Positions 29,760 to 40,840 of a stretch of DNA of 64,000 bases are shown piece by piece. The translations under genes were made by a program, and so were the position numbers. This DNA is from Capronia americana (lineage: Eukaryota > Ascomycota > Eurotiomycetes > Chaetothyriales > Herpotrichiellaceae). Where the stretch lies: contig JADWQD010000024.1 in the NCBI GenBank assembly GCA_016110215.1, forward strand, positions 1 through 64,000, in the 5' to 3' direction. The notes beneath the pieces are model-generated. The model saw only the letters and a list, made by a program, of their open reading frames with translations. It had not been told where the DNA came from and ran no database searches. Position 1 is the stretch's first letter. The number at the start of each line of letters is the position of its first letter.

Positions 29760-31730
29760 GAACAGTCCTCAGGCCCTATGCCTCCTGGCTCCCAGGTTAG
29801 GCGAGGCAGTCAGATCGGCGTTCCGACTATAGCTGTTGGATACGCTTCCTCGCGAACCTACTAGGGTTGTTATGCCAAAGTGATAGCTCTTGATACCGAT
29901 CGATCCCAACTCAATACAAAAGGTAAGGCTAAAGCCAATCGAAAGCCTTTCGCTCTAGTGAGTCGACCTTCGAATCGTGTGACTCGATATGTGCTAACTG
30001 CTTGCTAGGTTAACAGCTATCTGTCTCTCGCCGATAACGACGTTATGCTTTCCAGTTAATGGGAGGCGTATATTGAGGTTGTTCGACGTAACACCTCGTG
30101 TCTCCCGCCAGGGACTCTTGAGCAACTCTTCCACCTCTTCGGCCAAAAGTAAGTCCGCCTATACGAAGTGTATAGCAATCGAAACCCTGCGAACAACCCT
30201 CGCGACTTCGCTGCCGCTCTCGTCTATACTATCGGTGTAGCCGAGAGCCCTCCTTACCAGGCTTGCCTTCTTGCGGCTGACGCTTCGACCGCCAATAAGC
30301 CGGTGTTCTTGGACTGCGTTCGCAGTCGAGTGCAACCGAATGATCGAAAGTCTGCTTAGGCTTTTAACGGTGACTGTACTACTTACTATACACGAGGCGT
30401 TCCTTGCTCCCTACGTCAGCTTATCCAGACACCTTTAAAAGGCCTCAAGCGAGGAGCTCGTGTCATGTCGCCTCTGAAGTCGGCTGAATCCGTCAAACGA
30501 AGAACTAGCACTCGACTATCTTATATTATTCAAACTAACGTCGGTGAGGCCATATTCACGCCTGCCGAAGCCGGGGCTCCAGCTCGAGTCGCAGTCATAT
30601 CGCCCGACCAGAACCAGGTCTTCGAAGTCGTGTTGCCTCCAGCCATCACTGGTCCGACCAACACCAACCAAGATAAGCTCCATCGATCTATTAGTAAGGC
30701 CGTGGCTGTACTTTACGCCAAGTGTAACGACGCTGGCATCCTATCCGAAAACCAATATTTAGGCATCACCATCCGCACTCGTCCTGCTCACCCTTCGGAG
30801 AAGCCCTCGAACCGCTAGGCAGTGGCTGAATCGACCCCGTTAAAAGGCCGAACTGCTATACCGGCAATGCAGCCGGTGCTATTAAGTGCTCCGCCTAAGG
30901 CGCGATCGATAATACCTTCTATATATCAGCCCACACAGGCTCCGATACCTATATTTAATTATCCACCTCCTACGCCGGCCTTCCAACAACCGGCTCCAAC
31001 TTACGGCTTACAGGCGACTGCTCCGTCCTTCTCTTTCGAGCAGGTGTAGGCGCTTCTTCCTATATTAAGCCAGCCTCAGCCGCAGCATCCTTAGGTCTCT
31101 CCCCTACTCAACCAGCAATGGGATCCGGCTGCTTAATAGGCCTTCCAATCTTAAGTTCGGCCGGCTTCAGACATGCCGCCCTCGCAGCCGCGTCCACCGT
31201 CCCGGCCACCGTATCAGACGGCCAGCGATTATACTCATCAGACTTATAGTCCTTCTAATAATCGTCAGTCTCGATCCGGTTCTTATCCGAGTTAACGTTA
31301 GCCTTTAAACCCTCCGGCTCAGAACCAGCATCAGTCTTCTCAAGGTGCTACACGACCTCCGAGTGCTCTGTCCTTCCGGTCCGGCTCTAAGCAGGCTCAA
31401 TAAGGCACTCCTTCTAGCTAGAGTCGCCATAGTACTCCTTCTAGCCAGGGCGGACGAGGTACGCCTACTTCGCGTCCGTCGCCCGTCCCTTCCTTAAGTG
31501 GTTCGAAAGCTCTAGGAACTCCAACACCAGGGCCTCGAAACCTCCGTAGCGCCCAGAAATTAAAGTAGATTAAGGAAATAGACGAGCCCCGATATAGTAG
31601 TCCCGATTAAATAGGGAGTATACTGGTAGGGGAAGATAGTGATCTATAGGTTTAGAGGGTTTCTAACTTATTACTGAGGCATTCATTATACTTTAAGGCG
31701 AGCCTCGAGGACGCGTACTACTAAGAGGGC
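29760..31730 (+). pseudogene. RIP-ed Gln/Pro-rich ORF, probably gag-like
   Basis: A single frame stays open for about 650 codons if roughly 25 TAG codons are ignored; nearly all lie where Gln is likely. Residues early in the frame look folded (YSNRNPANNPRDFAAALVYT, LYAKCNDAGILSENQYLGIT). Later ones are Pro/Gln/Ser-rich (YPPPTPAFQQPAPTYG). Stops are TAG only, as CpA-directed RIP predicts. Size and composition suit the gag-like first ORF of a retroelement, but no zinc knuckle or other diagnostic motif was seen. Confidence 0.45.
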
Positions 31731-31829
31731 GTACTTATTTAGCTTATATTTTCTTACTTTTAAAGTATTTAGAAAACCTAAAAAAAAATACTTTAGATAA
31801 GCTAGAATTTAAAAAAAATATTGTCTGAT

Positions 31830-33701
31830 TACCCTTTACGAGCCCGTTCGAATATAAGCCCCTTCTCTATCTTCTTCGGTCGAGATCGTATAGATCGACC
31901 TTCTATCTATCGCGCTGAAGGTTAAGATAGTGCTTACGAGGTTCCTATAAGTGCCGATTCTTATGACACTATAGGGTAGCGTCTTGTGCCTGTTTTAGTG
32001 GCCGCGTCTCGTCCTATACGGGACTTCGCGATTCGACCGGCCTAAAACTCGATGGGGGTGCTGGTAGTAGCAGCTCCTAGCTGGTTCTCCTATATATCTC
32101 GAGGTCTATAGTTATCCAATATATTATCAGCCTATACCTATACCCCTGTTGTGCCTCCGAAGGGCTCCGGGTCTATCGGTGTAGCACTTTAGGCGACGGT
32201 TGGTACGTCGTCGATAGGCATCGATGGCGTCGGTTGTGTATTAACGCGTCGGCGACCTATCAGGCGCTCCCGTTGTATAGCGTCGGCAGCTAATTTAGCG
32301 CCCGTATTGGTATCGACAGCGTCGTTGGGTCGTCGACGAGGGTTCGTGGGTGGTCCAGCACCCTACATGGCCAGCTGTTCTGGAGGTCTAGGACCCCCAG
32401 GATACAACCCCGGCATCTCTAACTCATACCTAGGTTCCTATACTATGGTATTTAGACTGGTGGGCACGTCTCGGAGAGCTTCTAATCCCTTCCTAAGGTT
32501 TAAGCTCTCGGTTGTGTTCACTAAAGGGGGTGGAGGCGGTTCAGCTGTCGTTTGAACAAGCCCCAAAGGATTTCCCGTATCCTTTTTCTTCGTTGCCCTC
32601 TTTCGACCACGCGTTACGAAAATTGTGCGAGCGTCCTAGTGGTCTAGACCCTCCCCTACCTGGACTGAACGATCACCGGGTCGTTCGATGCCGGTGTTGT
32701 TCGATGGTAGTCTCGAGTTGAGGGCCTCTCTTAAAAGGTCAGGCGTGTCGGAGCTCTCATCCAACGCCTGTAGTATCTCTAGAGTAGGCGCGGTAATAGT
32801 CTGCTTCTTACTGTCGAGTAGTTCTTTCTATGCCTACGTCATGATGGTTCTAACAGTCTCGTTGTTCGAAGTGTAGTAAAGACGTAGTCGAGAGCTATTC
32901 ACGGGTTTGGTTAGTGCCCTCGGCATCTTCTTACCTTTGATATGCGCCGACAGTATATAGGTGCTAAAGAAAAGGCGCTTTTCGATCCTAAAAGGGCTAA
33001 AGTAGTTCGGTTAGAACTTTATCTTCCCTTTATTAGCGAGCAGGACATATTGCCCTGGCTCGAGGTTAGTATCATATCTCGAGAGCCTCTCCGCGCGCAG
33101 CTTTTTCGCGTAGATGCCTCTCTCGATAAGCTTCCGATTCGTAATTGCGCGATTCGTAAGCATTTGTTCAATTCGGAGCCCAATCGTCTGTGTCCAGATT
33201 ATCCTTGTCGAAGTCGTCTTAGTCCCCTGTTAAGCGTGGTTCGAGACCGTACATGAGCTTATACGGGCTTATACCGGTGTAGTTATGATTTCGAACTCGA
33301 TAGGCCTAGAGGGCTGACGGCAGCTTCTCGGCCCATGTAACGATGGGGCAATCAATGAGAAGCTTCGTTAGCATACTCCCCAGGATCCCATTAAGCCTTT
33401 CGACCTTACCATTGGTCTGCGGGTGATACGCAGATGTGGTCTGATGCTTACCATGTATCCTGGCGAGGTAGTCTTCGACAATGCGAGACGTAAGGTTGGC
33501 TCCATTATCTGAAAGCAACTCACGGAAGGCTCCGTAATTACAGTAGATGTCGAAGAGGAAGTCAGCGACGACGTCGGACGTTGCCTCGGCGACGGCCTTT
33601 GCTATAGGCCAGCCTGTGGCAATGTCGATAGCGGTTAAGATCCACTTCTTACCGTCGACTGTCTCCGGAAGGGGTCCAACGAAGTTAATGGCCTACTTCT
33701 A
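31830..33701 (-). pseudogene. Gypsy integrase core and C-terminal tail
   Basis: Minus translation begins WAINFVGPLPETVDGKKW (Trp as TAG), ILTAIDIATGWPIAKAVAEA, LLSDNGANLTSRIVEDYLAR, TSAYHPQTNGKVERLNGILG and YTGISPYKLMYGLEPRL: the retroviral-type integrase core with its D, D and E region, then a basic tail (YDTNLEPGQYVLLANKGKIK). A long low-complexity extension continues to about 31.83 kb. Several TAG/TAA stops replace Trp/Gln. It is the exact continuation of the integrase N-terminal part on the other strand at 38246, so it belongs to the same element, split by inversion. Confidence 0.85.
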
Positions 33702-34164
33702 GACCTTCCTATTGGTCGGGGGCCCGGCATACGAGGCTTCCCGCTTTCTCAACTCTTCTGGGCCCGTATCCGGGCCAGAAAGAGGGGTCATCGCGATAAC
33801 GTTCGTCGATCTTACCCTCGGACGGGTAAAGGAAGATAAGGAAGACAGCGCCTTCTGGCTGTTCGGACGGGTGAAGTTGGCGGAAACCGGCGTAAAAAGG
33901 ACGGAAGGCCACTCGATGGCAGGAATTGTTGGGAACGAGTCCGAAGGCACCTGATGCTGGAGGGATAACATGCCCGCAGGCGGGAGTGTGCACTCGAGAA
34001 CCCCTTCTTTCCTTGCCCGAGAACCGTCTTACTACCCCTGTTCCCGCGTATCTCCACACTTCGTTAAGTATCCTGCCTTCGGATACCTATCACACCCCCA
34101 CAAAAAACTTACAAAGTAAATCCTCGAAACCCTATTGACACTTATTTTCCTTATAGCGGAACTA

Positions 34165-35520
34165 ATGGAACAATTAGAGCAAGAACCCCCGGGAGTCCAT
34201 CCCGCGATAGAACTCCTGGCCGATACGGTCGGACGCGTCGCTGGTGTCGAGCATGAGGTTCGACTCCTCACGGCACAGATGAACGCAGCCTCCGTCGCGC
34301 AAATAGAACGAACCCATGGCATCGAACACACGCTCAACGAGATCAACCAGCGTATAGCGGCGGGAAGCCAATCGGTTCCGACTCCTGGCAGTTCCGACGC
34401 CACCGGACCTCCGCCCGGAGGCCCTATGCCTGAAGGTCCTGTACCTCCAGCACAGGCCCCCGTTGGCGTAGGCAATCCGTTCGACGGAAACGCTACTTAT
34501 GTCGCTAATCGTCGTGACCTCGAACGCCCTCCGCGTTATAACGGAGATCGGTATGGTGACCGCGCTAAAATCTGGTTCCGTTTCATGACTGGCTGGCATG
34601 CTCGAAAGGCCCAACTGTTGAGAGTTCCCGACATCCCCGAGGCCGAGAAGGTCGCAGCCGCGATCTCATGTCTCGAGGGTAGGGCTCTCTCATGGTGGAC
34701 CTTGCACGGCACGCCTAAAGGCCCTAACACTCCTCTTATAGCGGAGCAAGTTCTCTTACAGAATAGCTGGGAGCTTTAGGGAAAGGCCCTATATCGCTAG
34801 TTCCCGGACACTCGAACTTAAGAATAAAGGCTGGACGAGTTCTATTCGATCGTACAGAAGAAGTCCGTTACCGACTACCAATAGGAGTTGGACACGGCTC
34901 GTCTGTTCCTAGACCCTCGACTAGAAGACGCGCAAATGATCTGGCACTTTCGAAAGGGGCTTCGTATGGAAATCTGAGAGAGGATCGACTTCATCCCGAG
35001 AAGCCAAATTGCGATAGACTATGCCGGATACGTTGAACACGCCTCCTGGGTCGAGAGTCAGCTCAAGGACCTTAGGTACGAGAGAAGCAGGGGTCGACAG
35101 AAGACTGCTGCAACAACGCAGACTCTCGAAACCCTTCACCGTCCTCGTGCTGAAGGAGGAACAGCTGTAAGACATACGACTGATGGAGACGGAGACGTCG
35201 AGATGGGACTAAACGCCCTGCGCTTCTCTCGAGGACAAGCGGGCCGACCGCGTGATACTGGGCGGTCCGGTCGCTTTGTTCCTTCGAGAGGCCGAGGGTA
35301 TGCCTCTTAATCCGCACCCCCTTCCTCTAACCGGACTGGCTTCGCGCCTTCCGGAGCTGAAACCAGGAAGTGTTTCCAGTGCGGAAGGACAGGCCACCTA
35401 AGTCGAGATTGCCGATCGAGACCCTCAGTACCCAACCTAAGGGGCTAGAGGGGCGGCAATTCGTATAGAGGAAACTCTGAGAGGGGAAAAGCCCGGCGCT
35501 AGTAGATGTAGAGGAATCTA
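34165..35520 (+). pseudogene. Gypsy gag
   Basis: From ATG 34165 the frame gives LLADTVGRVAGVEHEVRLLT, RDLERPPRYNGDRYGDRAKI, FRFMTGWHARKAQLLRVPDI and a CCHC zinc knuckle CFQCGRTGHLSRDC (35371-35412), which binds genomic RNA. TAG/TAA stops interrupt it at about 34777, 34798, 34819, 34882 and later, mostly at Trp/Gln positions. Pol lies in the -1 frame relative to gag, as usual for frameshift expression. Confidence 0.85.
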
Positions 35521-35549
35521 CTGGTGCAACCTAAGATGAAATACATCCC

Positions 35550-36170
35550 TTGAAGCCTATTAATAACGTTAAAGTTACGCCTATACTGTTCCCTACGCTG
35601 GGTGAGACTCTTAACGCTGTAATGGCTTCGGAGGATGGCTTCGGACCGAAGGACGCCTATAATGTATTAAGAGGGACAATCGGCTGGACTGTAGACGCGC
35701 AGCCGGTCTCGATCCTCTTTAATAGCGGTTCTTCGGCCTCCTTCATCTCTAGTAGAGCTTTAGCACTGCTTCGCGGGAGCAAGAAAGTCACCAAGGTGGC
35801 TCCCGTAAAGGTAACGCTCACTAGTGGGCAGGTGACGCACACCGATAGACTCTTAACTACTGGGCTGTCTATCGAAGCTTTTAAAACTGTTAGTCAGTTG
35901 CGGGTCCTCGAATGGAACCCGTACGACGTTATACTTGGCATCGACTAGCTGACCAGCCATAAAGGTCAATGGGACTTTGTATTGAAAACGCTAACCGTTC
36001 GTAATGGCGGCGGGAAGGCTTTTATAATCGATGTCCGACCCTTTAGGCTGCTCGATGGATCGAGGGCTGCTAGGCAACCGAGTCATACTCTTAACCTTCT
36101 GAGCCATTATAAGGCGGCCAAGATTATGCGGAAGTACTAGGAAAGGGACTTCCGACCTCCTTAAGGGCCC
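35550..36170 (+). pseudogene. Gypsy pol: aspartic protease region
   Basis: VSILFNSGSSASFISSRALA corresponds to the (L/F)xDSG(A/S)S active site of retroviral-type proteases, but the catalytic Asp is Asn (AAT at 35721-35723; TTT-GAT to TTT-AAT, a TpG to TpA change). LEWNPYDVILGIDWL follows, with Trp as TAG (35946). Protease inactive. Confidence 0.8.
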
Positions 36171-37240
36171 CGAGTGAATGGTAAAGATGGCCGAGAAGAT
36201 GTCTGGGATGAGAGAAGGCCTACGCTGATGATTGTCCGAAACACGGATAAACCTTCGGATAAGACCTCCTCGTCCGCCGAACCTAGTAAGAGCAAAGAAT
36301 ATCCGGCCGTGGAAGACCCGGAATTCCTCTCGATTGTGAAGCAAGCGAAGGGCGCCTTTCGGCAAGAAATTGTGCCAAAGGAGCCCAAGAAACGAAACAT
36401 CAAACACGAGATCGACACGGGGGATGCTAAGCCAACTAATCTAGGCTACTACCCTCTATCCAAACAGCATAGGGACGAGCAAGATCGACAGATTCGAGAA
36501 CTGCTGGAGAAGGGCCTAATTAGGCCCTCCGCCAGTCCATAGGGTTCACCAGTCCTCTTCGTGCCGAAGCCCGGAGGTCAATGGAGGATGTGTATCGACT
36601 ATCGCCTTCTAAATAATGTCACAAAGAAGGACGCCTACCCATTGCCCCGGATCCAGGACTGTCTGGACACCATCGGAGAAGCCCAATAGCTCTCGAAGAT
36701 CGACTTGACCTCGGGATACTACTAAATCGAGATGAGTGAATCTTCTATCGAGAAGACTGCCTTTAATACACGATCAGGTAAATACGAGTGGATAGCGATG
36801 CCCTTCGGATTAACGAACGCGCCATCCACCTTTTAAAGGATCATGAACGATGCCCTCCAAGACTTAATTACCCGGAGGCACGTCGTTATGTACCTGGACG
36901 ATATTGTGATCTTCTTGAAGTCGAAGGCAGAGCATCAGGAACATCTTCGACAGGTCTTAAAGTGCCTAGAGAAGAATGAGTTGTATACGAAACCCTCTAA
37001 GTGCATCATCGGGGTTCGAGAACTCGAATTTTATGGTCATATCGTGGGAAGAGGCCAAAGTAAGCCTATACCGGCCAAGGTGCAAGCTATCTCCGACTGG
37101 CCCCAACCTCGGAATACCCATAAAGTTCGACAGTTCCTAGGCCTTGCTTCATACCATCGCCGATACATTCGAGACTTCGCGAAGCTCGCTAGACCTCTAT
37201 CCGACCTGCTTATCGAACTCGACGCAGAGCTTCGGAAGAA
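36171..37240 (+). pseudogene. Gypsy pol: reverse transcriptase
   Basis: YPLSKQHRDEQDRQIRELLE, GSPVLFVPKPGGQWRMCIDY, IAMPFGLTNAPSTF and YLDDIVIFLKSKAEHQEHLR (catalytic YLDD intact, 36891-36902) are the fingers/palm motifs of Ty3/Gypsy RT. FYGHIVGRGQSKPIPAKVQA and QFLGLASYHRRYIRDF lead to RNase H. Stops: TAG at 36540 (Trp), 36688 (Trp), TAA at 36724 (Gln) and 36835 (Gln). Confidence 0.9.
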
Positions 37241-37760
37241 GAAGTTTAGGCTTATTCGCTAGAACCCTCGCTGTGAAGATTCCTTTCGACAACTAAAGGA
37301 AGCACTTACATCGAAGCCTATATTGCAACAGGTTAACGAGGACAAGCCGTTCCGAGTCGAAACAGACTGCTCGGAATGGGCCCTCGGCGCGGTGCTTCTA
37401 CAAGAAGGCCTGGACGGCAAATGGCATCCGGTCGCCTTCGATGGACGCAAACTACGAGGAGCAGAGCTCAACTATCCGGTACACGAGAAGGAGCTGCTTG
37501 CCATCAAGCATGCCCTTCGAACATAGAATGCTTACATCCAGAACAACCATCAAACCGAAGTGGTGACCGACCATAAAAGTCTAAAGTACATGAACACCAC
37601 TCGGACGCCTTCAAAGAGGTTAGCAAGGTGGATTGCTGAATTCGGTGAGTATTCCCTAGATATTAAGTACCGGAAAGGTTCAGAAGCCGTCGTTCCCGAC
37701 GCCATTTCAAGAAGACCCGACTTCCTCGGGACAGAAGCAGCTAACAAGGCTTAGACTGCC
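37241..37760 (+). pseudogene. Gypsy pol: RNase H
   Basis: ILQQVNEDKPFRVETDCSEW, ALGAVLLQEGLDGKWHPVAF, AELNYPVHEKELLAIKHALR and VVTDHKSLKYMNTTRTPSKR give the D...E...D active-site pattern of RNase H. TAG at 37261 and 37525 replace Trp. Confidence 0.9.
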
Positions 37761-38246
37761 ACCCCCGACGAACAACTCTCGGGAGACGAGGCGGACGTCC
37801 AATTGAATGCCCTTATTGCCGAACAAGATGTCTCGGAACGCCCACAACCTCTCGATGAAGGTTAGGACTGGGAAGAGACACTACTGCAGGTGCTTCAGAA
37901 CCCCGACGTCGTCTTAACCGAAGGGCAAAGGAAGCTGCTGAAAGGTGTCGACGTCCAAAACTTTACTGTTGTCGATGAACGGCTGTACAGAAAGATCGAT
38001 GGTAAGTACGTTCCGTATACGCCCAAACCTCATCGGAAAAGCTTCATCGAATACTACCACCGCCATTATGGCCACTTCAGCACCCCTATGCTCGAAGGGG
38101 TTATCAAATTCCGTGGATGGTGGCCTCGGATATTAGATGATGTTCGTGAACATACCAAACACTGTGCCGAATGCCAATTAGCACAGAGGCGTGTCGATCG
38201 AAGAGAGGAACCACACAATCAAGTCAAGCTAGACGCTCGACCCTTC
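37761..38246 (+). pseudogene. Gypsy pol: integrase N-terminal HHCC zinc finger
   Basis: FIEYYHRHYGHFSTPMLEGV and DDVREHTKHCAECQLAQRR show H-x3-H...C-x2-C, the integrase zinc finger. The frame ends at VKLDARPF, after which unrelated sequence (VFSGTTQ-stop) marks the inversion breakpoint. Confidence 0.9.
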
Positions 38247-38692
38247 GTATTCTCCGGGACAACACAATAGGGTTTTCGATATTCGCCACTTTGGTAGGGG
38301 TTCGGACTTGATTTTTGTTGGGCAAAGGGGTGTCGGTGCTTGTAGTTCGAGTCTGGACCGGGTCTAATGTCGTTCTTCTTAGACCGTCTCGGGATTTAGA
38401 GGCTCCATGGAAGGGTCTATATCTACCCGTAGGGGCTGAGTCTTTCATGAGGAAGGGGAGCGTGATTCCGAGGGTTGAGACTCTCTCTTCTGGGTGTTTG
38501 GAAGGTCTTCGACCTTTTGACTGCCTTCGAATGGTCGCCGTCGATATTGATCTTGTCGCTCGCTGCGGTTCTTAGCGACTTCGACGGCGCGGTTGAATCG
38601 TAGACTGCCTCGTCGCCGTTCTGAGAGGCAGGGGCCTCGAGGCCCTAGCCCAGGCCACTCGGGCGAGGACTATCTAGAGCGTTGCTACCAGA
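38247..38692 (-). mobile_element. Leader of the minus-strand Gypsy element, with primer-binding site
   Basis: Directly inside the LTR, two bases after its end, the minus strand reads TGGTAGCAACGCTC (38690-38677), a fungal primer-binding site of the type that pairs with a Met-tRNA 3' end (TGGTAGC...). The rest is leader without a convincing ORF. CAATAGGG at 38265-38272 mirrors CCCTATTG at 34127-34134. Confidence 0.6.
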
Positions 38693-38842
38693 TGTGACTC
38701 AATTCGAGGACATGGTCATATTTTGGAGGGTCTGGGAGACCGTCAGACTATATACTATCTGCTAAATCCATTACAAGGCCTTACAGGCCTTCGAAAGGTC
38801 ATTACACTGTCACGTGCAATGACGCGTAGGTCTTTTGTCACA
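38693..38842 (-). mobile_element. 150-bp LTR, minus orientation (5' LTR)
   Basis: On + it reads TGTGACTCAATTCGAGGACA...TTTTGTCACA, with TG...CA ends and 6-bp inverted termini. It is 149/150 identical to the reverse complement of 42693-42842; the one difference (TTACAGG/TTATAGG) is a CpA to TpA change. The primer-binding site next to it fixes orientation. No target duplication was seen at the outer edge. Confidence 0.8.
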
Positions 38843-39126
38843 TTATGGACGAGGTGCAACACATGGGACCCTTGCGGTTGATCTCCAAGCTTAGTCGCTT
38901 GTCATCGTCCTCGTCGTCGCCGAGAGCGACGCCGTTCTTGCCGAACTTCTTCTCAATGCGCCGATCTCGCTTCTCCTTCCATGTCAGCTCCGGCTTGTCG
39001 GTGCGGCCTCTGCGTTTTCTGTTCCGGCTTCGATATGTGCCTCCACACAGGGGCAGCCCTTCTAGCTCGTCGCTACGCAAGATGTTGTTCCCCATGACTG
39101 AGCCCATATAGTGTAACGTGCGACCT
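38843..39126. other. Probable unrecognised coding fragment
   Basis: Minus translation contains NNILRSDELEGLPLCGGTYR, KPELTWKEKRDRRIEKKFGK and an acidic linker. It reads like part of a basic nuclear protein that I cannot name. It lies between the LTR and the sulfate-permease piece. Confidence 0.35.
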
Positions 39127-39565
39127 CCGCCCCTTTCACCCATTGGATTATGCGATACAACACTCAATAGTTGATCGGGGATCTGGTCGCCGGTATCACC
39201 GTCGGCGCCGTGGTGGTTCCTCAGAGTATGGCCTACGCAAAGCTGGCCGAGCTCCCTCCCGAGTATGGACTCTATTCCTCCTTCATGGGCGTCCTCATCT
39301 ACTGGTTTTTTGCTACCTCCAAAGATATCACTATCGGCCCCGTCCCGGTTATGTCCACCATCGTCGGCAATGTTGTCAACAAGGTCCAGGAAGATCATCC
39401 AGAAGTCCCTGGCCCTGTCAGTGCGTCGGCTTTGGCCGTCATTGCTGGAGCCATCATCTGTTTTATCGGGCTCGTTAGGTGCGGCTGGATCGTCAACTTC
39501 ATCCCTCTGACAGCCATCTCAGCCTTCATTACTGGTTCCGCCATCAGCATTGCCGTCGGCCAGGA
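39127..39565 (+). pseudogene. Sulfate permease (SulP) fragment
   Basis: THWIMRYNTQ-[TAG]-LIGDLVAGITVGAVVVPQ, SMAYAKLAELPPEYGLYSSF, YWFFATSKDITIGPVPVMST and AFITGSAISIAVGQ are the first four membrane segments of fungal SUL1/SUL2-type sulfate permeases. The TAG (39169-39171) replaces the conserved Trp. After AVGQ the frame enters unrelated sequence (ERATSVASSNE). About one quarter of the permease is present and there is no STAS domain. Confidence 0.85.
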
Positions 39566-40689
39566 GAGAGCCACGAGCGTTGCGTCGTCGAACGAAGCGA
39601 TGTGTAACGACAGCTGCGGGGTGCCCCGGTAGATGAAATCCTCGAGCGTCGCCGGCGCATCTTCTCGAGCCGCAAAGACTCCGCCTGGATCAACCCGTGC
39701 GTGGACGCTGCAGGAAGCGACAGTAATTCTCCCCCACCGCCGTGGCTCTTACCCGTTCACCGTTGGAGTAATAGAAGGCCTTCCAGTTGTCACAGGAATG
39801 CAGGCAGACGCGCAAGGGTAGATCTGCAGAAAGATTTTCGACCATGCAGCTCCCTGAGAACACTTTTGCTTCCATTGGGACGAGTGGGCGCAATTGGCAG
39901 GCCCATTTCAGAAATGGGAACACGTTTGCGGACTGGGTTTGTGTTCAGCCACGCAAAAACCTCAGCTGGCGTCAAGCTCAGATCTAGTTCTCCCTCCGCT
40001 GAGGTGAAGATGAACAAGAGACTCAGCTGCAAGAGATACCAATTCTGAACCCGGACCCGTACCAAGACGTACAGTGGCAAAAAAGAAGGCACACTTCCCG
40101 TGTGGCCTCACAGCGAACGAACTGGCAGAGAGACTGTTAACAGCTCGTGAACAGGCAGAAGAGGCACGTATAGCTGCACGGGCTGTTACACCACCTGACG
40201 GTGCCCACCAGCGCAGAGAGACCTCGTCGGCGCCGAACACCGTCACCAGAGCCATCACCCTCACCTTCGTTCCCTTCCGCATACGAGCTGCCGAGCTCAA
40301 CCGCGCCACCAAGTGGAGAAAAGCGAAGAGCTCACACAAAGAAGGACATCGAGGCAAGAGAGGCGGGAGAGATTGCAGAGTCACAAGAAGCCTGTCCGAG
40401 TGTCATTATCACCCCTCAAGCCCCGTGCTTGGTGTTGGACGGATTTTGGTCGTTGTTACACAGACAATGACGGCGGCCTGCGGATCCCCCGGTACACTGA
40501 GCTTTTACCTGAGCACGTATCATAGAATCCAATATGATCAAACCACTTGAGTTGCGCCGAAGGAAGCTGCTCATGCACCGACACCAGAATGGAAGACTCT
40601 CTTTCTCCACGATTGCTTCGTTGAATCCATCGCCCCTTGCCTGCATGTAGACGTTGTCTCTGTCTCAAGTTCTTGTTGTGGACTGCAAA
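39566..40689. other. Patchwork with no named gene
   Basis: Minus-strand 39690-39923 (LSADLPLRVCLHSCDNWKAF) and plus-strand 40074-40470 (CGLTANELAERLLTAREQAE; PSPSPSFPSAYELPS) have coding-like composition but no recognisable domain. They are probably further shuffled fragments. Confidence 0.3.
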
Positions 40690-40840
40690 TATGCCTTCCG
40701 GCGGGTCCCATATGAAGAAGGCGCAGGCCGTCCGTAACCAGGTCTCCGTTCAGCTGGCGCTCGGTCTCAGCGGTAAAGACGTCGCGGAGGCGTCTCATGT
40801 ATCGCAGTCGTTCGTAACTCACCAGCGCCATCGTGACCCC
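40690..40840 (+). pseudogene. Helix-turn-helix fragment, probably transposase N-terminus
   Basis: MPSGGSHMKKAQAVRNQVSV then QLALGLSGKDVAEASHVSQS has the ALGLSG-(K/R)-(D/E)-VA...VS-S-FV pattern of the first helix-turn-helix of IS630/Tc1-like fungal transposases. It may be the missing N-terminus of the family seen at 29.3-29.6 kb. The frame is not followed by a catalytic domain. Confidence 0.5.

Larger units (their letters stand above)
33702..38246 (+). mobile_element. Inverted middle segment of a Gypsy retrotransposon (leader, gag, PR, RT, RNase H, integrase zinc finger)
   Basis: This 4.5-kb block reads on + and ends inside integrase at VKLDARPF (38246). The next residues of integrase ([Q]K[W]AINFVGPLP) start at 33701 on the minus strand. 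The 5' LTR and primer-binding site at 38.7-38.8 kb also read minus. The simplest history is inversion of this block inside one minus-strand element. An alternative, two elements truncated at the same codon, is much less likely. Confidence 0.75.

Noticed and set aside
29760..31730. Reassigned TAG codon (Gln) in this organism
   Set aside because: CAG is also used for Gln in the same frames, intact host genes end in TAG (for example the sugar transporter), and the pattern of changes fits RIP.
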